DNA from: Rhizobacter sp. | GTDB taxonomy: Bacteria > Pseudomonadota > Gammaproteobacteria > Burkholderiales > Burkholderiaceae_C | Direction: 5' to 3' | DNA length: 5,556 nt | Assembly: GCA_025359585.1 (NCBI GenBank) | Contig: JANYFX010000714.1 | Location: 1 to 5,556 of the forward strand | Shown: positions 1 to 4,577 of the stretch, in pieces | How the letters are laid out: each line of letters begins with the position of its first letter | How positions within the stretch are numbered: the stretch's first letter is position 1 | Notes under the pieces: model-generated | The model's input: only the letters and a program-made list of their open reading frames with translations | Told to the model about the DNA's origin: nothing | Database searches by the model: none | Made by a program: the position numbers and the translations under genes

Positions 1-130
1 CGCCGAGGCGGCGGCTCTCGACGATGACCACGATGCCGATGACGAGCAGGATCGCGGCGATCACCGCTTCGACCTTGTTCGTGGCGATGACAGGCCGGCC
101 TGTCTCTTCGGCGTTTGTCTTGTGCTCCAT
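1..130 (-). CDS. tctB: TctB, small membrane subunit of tripartite tricarboxylate transporter (partial, N-terminus only)
   Basis: The frame starts with ATG at 130 and runs off the left edge, so only 43 residues are visible. They form a short polar N-terminus (MEHKTNAEETGRP) followed by one hydrophobic helix at about residues 20-37 (EAVIAAILLVIGIVVIV) ending in ESRRLG, which is how TctB/DUF1468 proteins begin. In the TTT family TctB is the small four-helix subunit that works with the large TctA channel subunit and the periplasmic TctC in sodium- or proton-driven carboxylate uptake. A good Shine-Dalgarno, GGAGGG on the minus strand at 135-140, supports the start. It lies 97 bp downstream of tctC on the same strand, the expected tctC-tctB-tctA order, so tctA is predicted just beyond the left edge. 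The substrate cannot be told from this fragment. Confidence 0.82.
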   Translation of the reverse strand, partial: MEHKTNAEETGRPVIATNKVEAVIAAILLVIGIVVIVESRRLG

Positions 131-179
131 CGAGCCCTCCAGGATCTTTTGGTGATGTCGGGCAACGCGCTGCTCACCT

Positions 180-202
180 GCCAGCGCATCAAGCGCGCTG
201 GC
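180..202 (-). repeat. Intergenic hairpin between tctC and tctB
   Basis: Perfect 8-bp inverted repeat GCCAGCGC (180-187) / GCGCTGGC (195-202) with a 7-nt loop. It can be lengthened to 10 bp by 178-179 with 203-204, one pair being G-U. It sits 25 bp after the tctC stop and 49 bp before the tctB start. No T-run follows on the minus strand, so it is not a standard rho-independent terminator. Such hairpins between a binding-protein gene and the membrane-subunit genes often stabilise the upstream mRNA or lower downstream expression. That role is inferred here. Confidence 0.5.
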
Positions 203-227
203 GGTCGGGTCTTCGGCGATGCGTGAA

Positions 228-1250
228 TTACTTCGGAGCCAGGAACCCGGCTTCGGTCATCAGCGTGCGGTGCGCGCCTTCAGCGCCTTCGAGCCACTTC
301 GTGAACGGCGCGCCGGTCAGGAAGGTCGGGTTGAAGGCACCCTTCTCGAGGTACTCGGCCCAGTCGGGCGTGGCCCGCACCTTCTTCAGCAGCTCGACGT
401 AGAACGCGAGCTGATCGGGTGTGACACCAGGCGCCATGAAGATGCCACGCAGCATCGTGTAGTCGGTCGGCACGCCGGCTTCCTTGCAGGTCGGGATGTC
501 GTTCCACGACTGCGTGTCGGTGACCTTGGCCTTGAACGGCATGCGCTCGTCGTCGAACACGCACAGCGCGCGCAGCGAGCCGGCACGCCACTGCGCCACG
601 GCTTCGATCGGGTTGTTGACGGTCGAGTCGACGTGCTTGCCCACCAGCTGCACCGCCACGTCACCGCCGCCCTTGAAGGGCACGTAGATGAACTTCGTGC
701 CGGTGGCTTTCTCCAGGCCCACGGTCAGGATCTGGTCTTCCTGCTTCGAGCCGGTGCCGGCCATCTTGAACTTGTTCGGGCCTGCGGCCTTCACGGCGGC
801 GAGGTAGTCCTTCGCGTTCTTGTACGGCGTCTCGGCATTGACCCAGAGCACGAACTGATCGAGCGCCATCATCGCGACAGGCGTCATGTCTTTCCAGTTG
901 AACGGCACGCCGGTGGCCAGCGGTGTCGTGAACAGGTTCGACAACGTGATGATGATCTTGTGCGGGTCGCCCTTGGCTTCTTTCACCGAGAGGAAACCTT
1001 CGGCGCCGGCGCCACCCGATTTGTTGACGACGATGAGTGGCTCTTTCATCAGCTTGTGCTTGATGACGATGCCTTGCAGCAAACGCGCCATCTGGTCGGC
1101 ACCACCGCCGGTGCCGGCCGGCACCACGAACTCGACCGGCTTGGTCGGCTCCCAGGCGAACGACGGCGCGGCGAAAGCGAGCGCGGCCGCGGCGGCGGCG
1201 CAGGCGCTGGCAAGGCGCGTGCGCGAGAGTGAAAAGAGGGCTCGGGTCAT
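228..1250 (-). CDS. tctC: TctC/Bug-family periplasmic solute-binding protein of a tripartite tricarboxylate transporter
   Basis: A 340-residue protein captures an organic acid in the periplasm and delivers it to a TctAB-type membrane complex. It opens with a signal peptide: Arg-containing n-region (MTRALFSLSRTR), Ala-rich core at about 13-28, and likely cleavage after APSFA at residue 32, giving a mature protein starting WEPTKPVEF. The first Bug ligand loop is clear at residues 44-52 (PAGTGGGAD), and a Gly-rich loop VPFKGGGDVAVQL lies mid-protein, as expected for the two-lobed fold. Length is normal for the family. The start was placed at 1250 rather than the in-frame ATG at 1295, because the signal peptide begins there and TGGAGA (1255-1260, minus strand) is a good ribosome binding site. 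It is the first gene of the unit with tctB. Bug proteins bind di- or tricarboxylates, nicotinate, aromatic acids and others, so specificity is open. The nearby oxlT hints at a dicarboxylate. Confidence 0.93.
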   Translation of the reverse strand: MTRALFSLSRTRLASACAAAAAALAFAAPSFAWEPTKPVEFVVPAGTGGGADQMARLLQGIVIKHKLMKEPLIVVNKSGGAGAEGFLSVKEAKGDPHKIIITLSNLFTTPLATGVPFNWKDMTPVAMMALDQFVLWVNAETPYKNAKDYLAAVKAAGPNKFKMAGTGSKQEDQILTVGLEKATGTKFIYVPFKGGGDVAVQLVGKHVDSTVNNPIEAVAQWRAGSLRALCVFDDERMPFKAKVTDTQSWNDIPTCKEAGVPTDYTMLRGIFMAPGVTPDQLAFYVELLKKVRATPDWAEYLEKGAFNPTFLTGAPFTKWLEGAEGAHRTLMTEAGFLAPK

Positions 1251-1254
1251 GCTG

Positions 1255-1260
1255 TCTCCA
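1255..1260 (-). promoter_or_regulatory. Ribosome binding site deciding the tctC start
   Basis: TGGAGA on the minus strand lies a few bases upstream of ATG 1250. The alternative in-frame ATG at 1295 would add 15 charged residues in front of the signal peptide, so this site fixes the start at 1250. Confidence 0.7.
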
Positions 1261-1280
1261 GTGTGTCTAAGGTGCACGTC

Positions 1281-1312
1281 GATTCGGAACTCCATGAGAA
1301 TTCCAATGAATC
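1281..1312 (-). repeat. Imperfect inverted repeat in the tctC leader
   Basis: Nested inverted repeat: outer arms GATTC (1281-1285) and GAATC (1308-1312), inner arms GGAACTC (1286-1292) and GAATTCC (1298-1304) with one mismatch, and a 5-nt centre. Three extra bases (1305-1307) bulge on one side. It lies 31-62 bp upstream of the tctC start, between the conserved promoter blocks and the ribosome binding site. It could be an operator half-site pair or an mRNA leader hairpin. Nothing in the sequence decides which. Confidence 0.35.
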
Positions 1313-1332
1313 AATGCTGAGACTTGCGCTTC
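1308..1332 (-). promoter_or_regulatory. Conserved GAAGCG-N10-CATTGATTC block upstream of tctC (candidate core promoter)
   Basis: On the minus strand GAAGCG (1327-1332), exactly ten bases, then CATTGATTC (1308-1316). The same block with the same 10-base spacing occurs upstream of oxlT (2866-2890). It starts 10 bp downstream of the palindrome at 1343-1356. The CATTGA element sits roughly where a -10 region would fall if the palindrome were an activator site near -41. This is inference, since the match to TATAAT is poor. Confidence 0.4.
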
Positions 1333-1342
1333 TGAATTCGAC

Positions 1343-1356
1343 TTGACCCCGGTCAA
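1343..1356. promoter_or_regulatory. Palindrome TTGAC-N4-GTCAA upstream of tctC (candidate operator)
   Basis: Perfect 14-bp palindrome with arms TTGACC and GGTCAA around a central CC. It lies 93-106 bp upstream of the tctC start and 55 bp beyond the oxlT terminator. The core TTGAC-N4-GTCAA recurs at 2899-2912 upstream of oxlT. Its shape (TTGA-N6-TCAA) is that of FNR/FixK/DNR-type sites of the Crp/Fnr superfamily. GntR-type dimers also use short palindromes, so the regulator family is not certain. Confidence 0.5.
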
Positions 1357-1410
1357 TTTTCTGGAAATGCCATGTCGGGGTTGCCCCGCATCTCCGCGAC
1401 CCTGCCCGTC

Positions 1411-1440
1411 AAAAGGAAGAGGCCGCGAAAGCGGCCTCTT
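1411..1440 (-). terminator. Rho-independent terminator of oxlT
   Basis: Perfect 10-bp inverted repeat AAGAGGCCGC (1417-1426) / GCGGCCTCTT (1431-1440) with a 4-nt loop. On the minus strand it is followed by CCTTTT (1411-1416). It begins 18 bp after the oxlT stop codon. The U-rich side lies only in the minus direction, so it ends oxlT transcription and separates oxlT from tctC. Confidence 0.88.
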
Positions 1441-1458
1441 CGGTCGAGCGGAATGTGC

Positions 1459-2757
1459 TTACGCCGACTGGTTCATGTGCGCGCGGCGCATCGGCCGCAA
1501 CACGAACCACGCCATCAATGCGGCGACGGCATTCATGATGCTCGCGACGATGAACACCGCGTGCCAGCTGCCGGTGGCGGTGGCGAGCACACTCGACAGA
1601 GGCACCAGCAACGAGGCCGTGCCCTTGGCGGTGTACAGCATGCCGGCGTTGGCGGCCGCGTACTTCGAGCCGAAGGTGTCGGCGCAAGTCGAAGGGAACA
1701 GGCTGTAGATCTCGCCCCAGGCGAAGAACACCACGCCGGTCAGGATCACGAAGGCGATCGGGTTCTGGCCGAAGGTGTACAGCGCCAGGATGCCGACCGA
1801 TTCGAGCGCGAATGCGATGAACATCGTCTGCTCGCGGCCGATCTTGTCTGAGACCCAGCCGAAGAACGGCCGTGTCAGGCCGTTGAGCACGCGGTCGATC
1901 GCGAGCGCGAAGGTGAGCGCAGGCAGCATCAGGCCCATGATGTTGACCGGCACGTCACCGATCTTGAAGTCTTTCGCGATCGGGCCGAGTTGTGCCGTGG
2001 CCATCAGGCCGCCGGCGGCGACCATCACGAACATCGCATACATCACCCAGAACACCGGCTTCTTCACGATCTCGGTCGGGCTGTAGTCGCGCTTGGACTG
2101 CTGCACGCCGATGGTGGCGAGGTTCTTCGGGTGCTCAGGCGCGCGCGTCAGCGCCCACGAGATCAGGAACACGATCAGGCCCTGGCCGAGGCCGAAGTAC
2201 AGGAAGGCCGCTTCGTAGCCGTCGGACTTGATGAAAGCCGAGATCGGCACGATCGTCAGCGCCGAGCCGGCGCCGAAGCCAGCCGCCGTGAGGCCTGCCG
2301 CGAGGCCGCGCCGATCGGGGAACCACTTCAGCGCGTTGCCGACACAGGTGCCGTACACCGCACCCGCGCCCACGCCGCCGACAGCGGCCGCGATGTAGAG
2401 CAGGGTCAGCGAATCGGCGATCGAGTTGAGCGCCCAGCCGAGGCCGCACAAGATGCCGCCGACGAGCACCACAGGGCGCGGGCCGAAGCGGTCGACCAGA
2501 TAACCTTCGATCGGCACCAGCCAGGTTTCGGTCAGCACGAAGATCGTGAACGCCACCTGAATCGCCGCGCGGCTCCAGCCGTGTTTGTCGGCGATCGGGT
2601 TGACGAAGAGTGTCCAGCCGTACTGCAGGTTGGCGATCATCGCCATGCAGACGATGCCGAGCAAAAGCTGGATCCATCGGTACGCGGGGCTGTGCGCGGT
2701 GCCGCCCAGCGGCGTGACGCCGGGCGAGGTCGAAAGTACGGTGGTGTGCTGATTCAT
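1459..2757 (-). CDS. oxlT: OxlT-type MFS transporter (oxalate/formate antiporter family)
   Basis: A 432-residue inner-membrane protein of the major facilitator superfamily, OFA group, whose characterised member OxlT of Oxalobacter exchanges oxalate for formate. Visible marks are: the first helix with ANLQYGWTLFVNPIADKHGW (residues 42-61), motif A between helices 2 and 3 (GYLVDRFGPRP, 85-95), its repeat after helix 8 (GWVSDKIGRE, 300-309), and about 12 hydrophobic helices with a polar central loop near 207-232. Arg296 (NGLTRPFFG) and Lys378 (YTAKGTASL) sit in the context and at nearly the spacing of OxlT Arg272 and Lys355, the two charged residues that bind oxalate. This supports a dicarboxylate substrate. 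The start ATG 2757 has a weak AAGG site at 2764-2767. The gene is monocistronic, ends in a strong terminator, and shares promoter blocks with tctC. Exact substrate and direction remain unproven: no oxalyl-CoA decarboxylase or formyl-CoA transferase gene is in view. Confidence 0.88.
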   Translation of the reverse strand: MNQHTTVLSTSPGVTPLGGTAHSPAYRWIQLLLGIVCMAMIANLQYGWTLFVNPIADKHGWSRAAIQVAFTIFVLTETWLVPIEGYLVDRFGPRPVVLVGGILCGLGWALNSIADSLTLLYIAAAVGGVGAGAVYGTCVGNALKWFPDRRGLAAGLTAAGFGAGSALTIVPISAFIKSDGYEAAFLYFGLGQGLIVFLISWALTRAPEHPKNLATIGVQQSKRDYSPTEIVKKPVFWVMYAMFVMVAAGGLMATAQLGPIAKDFKIGDVPVNIMGLMLPALTFALAIDRVLNGLTRPFFGWVSDKIGREQTMFIAFALESVGILALYTFGQNPIAFVILTGVVFFAWGEIYSLFPSTCADTFGSKYAAANAGMLYTAKGTASLLVPLSSVLATATGSWHAVFIVASIMNAVAALMAWFVLRPMRRAHMNQSA

Positions 2758-2793
2758 GGCGAACCTTGTCTCTTGAAATGAGTGTGTGTTGAG

Positions 2794-2804
2794 ACGTCGA
2801 ATCG
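2794..2804 (-). promoter_or_regulatory. CGATTCGACGT leader block of oxlT, matched in the tctC leader
   Basis: On the minus strand CGATTCGACGT lies 37 bp before the oxlT start. The tctC leader carries CGAATCGACGT at 1276-1286, 26 bp before its start. Both are followed by an ACACACT stretch (2781-2787; 1260-1266) and then GAGACA (2767-2772; 1253-1258). The match in order suggests the two leaders share ancestry. A functional role is not shown. Confidence 0.35.
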
Positions 2805-2865
2805 CAGCGCTGCCGACGCCTCCTGCTCTTCAGGCAGGCCCACGCACTCATCCGATTCGCATCGG

Positions 2866-2890
2866 GATTCAATGTCTGCGGCTTCGCTTC
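2866..2890 (-). promoter_or_regulatory. Conserved GAAGCG-N10-CATTGAATC block upstream of oxlT (candidate core promoter)
   Basis: On the minus strand GAAGCG (2885-2890), ten bases, then CATTGAATC (2866-2874). It has the same composition and internal spacing as the block upstream of tctC. It lies 8 bp from the palindrome at 2899-2912, against 10 bp in the tctC copy. It is a candidate -35 to -10 region, but poor agreement with sigma-70 consensus keeps this tentative. Confidence 0.4.
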
Positions 2891-2898
2891 AAAAACTC

Positions 2899-2912
2899 TT
2901 GACGCACGTCAA
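2899..2912. promoter_or_regulatory. Palindrome TTGAC-N4-GTCAA upstream of oxlT (candidate operator)
   Basis: Perfect 14-bp palindrome with arms TTGACG and CGTCAA around a central CA, 142-155 bp upstream of the oxlT start. It has the same TTGAC-N4-GTCAA core as at 1343-1356 upstream of tctC and is placed the same way relative to the GAAGCG...CATTGA block. If it were a class II activator site near -41.5, transcription would begin around 2864, leaving a leader of about 107 nt. Confidence 0.5.
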
Positions 2913-2946
2913 CTTCCAAAAAATCGGCATGCTCGTTGTCCCTAGG

Positions 2947-2970
2947 GCTCGCGCGCGAGCACGCTCGCGC
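2947..2970. repeat. GC-rich palindrome cluster downstream of the hydroxylase-family gene
   Basis: Two overlapping palindromes: GCTCGCGCGCGAGC (2947-2960, perfect) and GCGCGAGC-AC-GCTCGCGC (2953-2970). GCTCGCGC is therefore present twice in direct orientation and once inverted. It lies 48 bp past the stop of the minus-strand hydroxylase-family gene and about 35 bp before the oxlT operator. A T6 run on the minus strand occurs only some 25 bp further on, too far for a typical intrinsic terminator. It may still block or pause transcription between the two genes. Confidence 0.35.
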
Positions 2971-3017
2971 AGGCTGCGCGTGAAGATGCGTGAAGCGCTG
3001 AGCGGGGGCGGCGCGCG

Positions 3018-3596
3018 TCAGCGCGGTGGCGTCGCAGCGTGCGGCCGCAGCGGCTGCGGCGCGCTGCCGAACACGTGGTCCCACAACCTGCTGGTCACGC
3101 CGAAACAAAGCGGCCCGCGCGCGTGGTGGTGCAGCGCGTGCCAGCGTTTGCGTTGCCGCAACCAGGCGTTGTCTGCACGCCAGTGGTGGGTGGCATGGTG
3201 CGTGATCGCGTAGGCGAGGTAGCCGGCCAGCACACCGAGCGTCAGCGCACACGCACGCCACAGGTTCGCCATCAGCAGCGCGGGCAGGAACACCAGCACG
3301 ACGATCAGCGTGGCGCTCAGGATCGTGGGCGCGCAGATCAGCGCCGTGGGCCGCTGGTGGTGCTCGGCGTGCCAGCCCTGAAACGGCTGCATCCCGTGCA
3401 ACACGAAGCGGTGCAGCAGGTACTCGATCAGGCTCCAGCCCGCCAGGCCGGCCAGCACGAAAGCACCGATCTGCGGCCACTGCGCGCGCGGCCCTTCGAG
3501 CAGCACGTAGGCGGCCAGGAACAGCACGGCGGCGCCATACAGGACGAAATCGGCGCGGTAAGCGCTTTTGCTGTGTTCCAGCGTGAAGAGACCCAT
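3018..3596 (-). CDS. Fatty acid hydroxylase / sterol desaturase superfamily membrane protein
   Basis: A 192-residue, probably four-helix inner-membrane protein (helices near 17-35, 43-62, 88-112, 115-132). The histidine boxes that bind a di-iron centre in this superfamily are present: H62-xxxx-H67 (HRFVLH), H76-xx-HH (WHAEHH), H133-H-xx-HH (THHATHH) and H153-xx-HHH (WHALHHH). Members hydroxylate or desaturate lipids, sterols or carotenoids using oxygen. The small size and box layout suit the bacterial short form, whose substrate is mostly unknown. Start ATG 3596 was chosen because AAGGAA lies just upstream on the minus strand and the first helix then follows directly. An in-frame start at 3689 would add a charged, non-conserved stretch. 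The C-terminal tail (APQPLRPHAATPPR) is short and polar. The gene stands alone, divergent from the Crp/Fnr remnant. Confidence 0.83.
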   Translation of the reverse strand: MGLFTLEHSKSAYRADFVLYGAAVLFLAAYVLLEGPRAQWPQIGAFVLAGLAGWSLIEYLLHRFVLHGMQPFQGWHAEHHQRPTALICAPTILSATLIVVLVFLPALLMANLWRACALTLGVLAGYLAYAITHHATHHWRADNAWLRQRKRWHALHHHARGPLCFGVTSRLWDHVFGSAPQPLRPHAATPPR

Positions 3597-3628
3597 GTGT
3601 TCCTTTGTGGCTGCCCTGCATTGGGCCT

Positions 3629-3671
3629 GAGCCGGCGCCTCGTTTTCAAACCAGCGCAGGTGCGCCGGCTC
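3629..3671. repeat. 10-bp inverted repeat in the divergent intergenic region
   Basis: Perfect arms GAGCCGGCGC (3629-3638) and GCGCCGGCTC (3662-3671) flank a 23-nt spacer containing GTTTTCAAAC, itself a palindrome (3641-3650). It sits 33 bp upstream of the hydroxylase-family start in the 235-bp gap (3597-3831) between divergent genes. It could be an operator or a leader hairpin of the minus-strand gene. The rest of the gap shows no convincing sigma-70 promoter: TATACC at 3792-3797 is the best -10 for the plus-strand gene, without a good -35. Confidence 0.4.
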
Positions 3672-3798
3672 GTCTGTGCGACAGCACACGCTGCCGCGCT
3701 GCCTGTTGCACCGCCGCGCCGCGCTCGTTCACTCGTGGGATCGGCATGCCGCTTTGTGCGGTATCGAACATGAAAGGCCGATTTCGCTGCCTATACCT

Positions 3799-3822
3799 GG
3801 GAACGATCCCGATGCAAATTGC
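3799..3822 (+). promoter_or_regulatory. Two short palindromes just upstream of the Crp/Fnr gene start
   Basis: GGGA-ACGA-TCCC (3799-3810) is followed at once by TGCAA-A-TTGCA (3813-3823), ending 9 bp before ATG 3832. No purine-rich ribosome binding site is visible in its usual place, so either translation starts poorly or these bases are an operator, for example for autoregulation. This is weak evidence, from symmetry and position only. Confidence 0.25.
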
Positions 3823-3831
3823 AATGGCCCG

Positions 3832-4371
3832 ATGCCCACCGTTCTCGATCTGAAACAAAACCAGCTGCTCGCCGCGCTGCCGGCCGCCGAGCTGAAGCGC
3901 TGGCTGGCGCAGCTCGAGTCGGTCGATCTGCCGCTCGACCAGGTGTTGTACGAGCCGGGCAACACGCTGAGCCACGTGTACTTTCCGACCACGGCCATCG
4001 TCTCGCTGCTGTACGTGATGGAAAACGGCTCGTCGGCCGAGATCGCCGTCGTCGGTCACGAAGGCATCGTCGGCATCTCGCTGTTCATGGGCGGCGAATC
4101 AACGCCGAGCCGCGCGCTGGTGCAAAGCGCCGGCCGCGGTTTCCGGCTGGAATCGCAGCGGATGAAAGACGAGTTCAGCCGCGCCGGACCGGTGATGCAG
4201 TCGCCGGACTGGATCAGGTTGGGCAGCGGCTGCGCGTCGCAGAAGTACAGACCCTTGTTCTGCAAGGCCGCGAGCTCCCAGCCGAAGCCTTCGGCATTCG
4301 CCACGATGCGTGTCGAGGTTTCTTCGAAGGCCACGAAGATGCCCGGCTCGTTGCACTCACGCACGCCGTGA
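3832..4371 (+). pseudogene. Crp/Fnr-family regulator, truncated: sensor domain kept, DNA-binding domain lost
   Basis: Residues 1-123 (to about base 4200) match the N-terminal part of a Crp/Fnr regulator common in Burkholderiales: MPTVLDLKQNQLLAALP, then the cyclic-nucleotide-binding-type beta-roll (LYEPGNTLSHVYFPTTAIVS, residues 41-60; AEIAVVGHEGIVGISLFMGG, 68-87) and the start of the dimer helix (FSRAGPVM). Family members continue with about 100 more residues carrying the helix-turn-helix. Here the frame instead enters the antisense strand of the kaiC remnant and adds 56 unrelated residues before a stop at 4369-4371. The product, if made, could fold as a sensor domain but not bind DNA. Start 3832 rests on family resemblance, as no good ribosome binding site is visible. 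The intact part keeps an undamaged frame, so the loss looks recent, or is an assembly join. Confidence 0.8.
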
Positions 4372-4535
4372 ATCAGGAACTGCAGCGCGAAGATGGTCTT
4401 GCCCGAGCCCGGTCCGCCGACCAGCAGGGTGGTGCGGCCGCGCGGCAAACCGCCGCCGGTGATTTCGTCGAAGCCGGCCACGCCGGTCGGCGCTTTGGTC
4501 GGCACCGTCGCTGGCAGGGGTCGGGCTGCTTTCAT
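4056..4535 (-). pseudogene. kaiC: KaiC-like RecA-family ATPase, truncated after ~112 residues
   Basis: Bases 4535-4200 encode the start of a bacterial KaiC-like protein: TGVAGFDEITGGGLPRGRTT, Walker A GGPGSGKT at residues 40-47, FALQFL, the paired acidic residues in FVAFEE (70-72), and LYFCDAQPLPNLIQSGD ending at residue 112. KaiC homologues are two-domain ATPases/autokinases of about 500-570 residues, often paired with histidine kinases in signalling or stress adaptation. Here the Walker B half of the first domain and all of the second are absent. From base 4199 the frame reads antisense through the Crp/Fnr remnant, adding 47 meaningless residues to a stop at 4056. ATG 4535 is preferred (GGGAA nearby); a TTG at 4559 is in frame. 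It follows the small membrane-protein gene by 42 bp, probably one operon. It should be inactive as an ATPase. Confidence 0.82.
4197..4203. other. Recombination or assembly junction joining crp and kaiC tail to tail
   Basis: Left of this point the plus strand reads as Crp/Fnr (RAGPVM, where family members continue into a Leu-rich dimer helix). Right of it the minus strand reads as KaiC up to QSGD. Both similarities stop within about 3 bases, with no mobile element, repeat or spacer between. The simplest event is a deletion between two convergent genes. A chimeric contig would look the same. Confidence 0.7.
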
Positions 4536-4577
4536 GTTGTTTCCCAATGAGCCCCGCAAAGCGCGGCCGGTGCTCGA

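Noticed and set aside
219..1232. Long plus-strand open frame (337 codons) opposite tctC
   Set aside because: Composition is Arg/His/Gly-rich with no recognisable motif. It mirrors the third-position GC bias of tctC, which has a clear signal peptide and Bug motif, so it is an antisense shadow.
1228..1295. Extended tctC start at 1295
   Set aside because: It would place 15 charged residues ahead of a complete signal peptide and has no ribosome binding site. ATG 1250 is better on both counts.
1343..1356. TTGACC at 1351-1356 (minus strand) as a sigma-70 -35 box of tctC
   Set aside because: No acceptable -10 hexamer lies 16-18 bp downstream. The palindromic symmetry and its twin upstream of oxlT favour an operator.
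1990..2781. Plus-strand open frame (263 codons) opposite oxlT
   Set aside because: Arg/Ala/His-rich and low in hydrophobic pattern. The minus strand encodes a convincing 12-helix transporter over the same bases.
2782..3017. Possible small genes between oxlT and the hydroxylase-family gene
   Set aside because: Open frames here are open only through GC bias, have no ribosome binding site and overlap the conserved promoter blocks of oxlT.
3039..3773. Plus-strand open frame (244 codons) opposite the hydroxylase-family gene
   Set aside because: Gln/Arg/His-rich antisense translation without motifs. The minus strand has ordered His boxes and helices.
3812..3853. 13-codon leader peptide overlapping the Crp/Fnr start
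   Set aside because: It begins at an ATG in another frame but has no Shine-Dalgarno at proper spacing and no regulatory residue pattern.
3832..4371. Novel fusion regulator (Crp/Fnr sensor plus a new C-terminal domain)
   Set aside because: The C-terminal 56 residues are simply the antisense reading of KaiC-coding DNA, so the fusion is a by-product of the junction and not an evolved domain.
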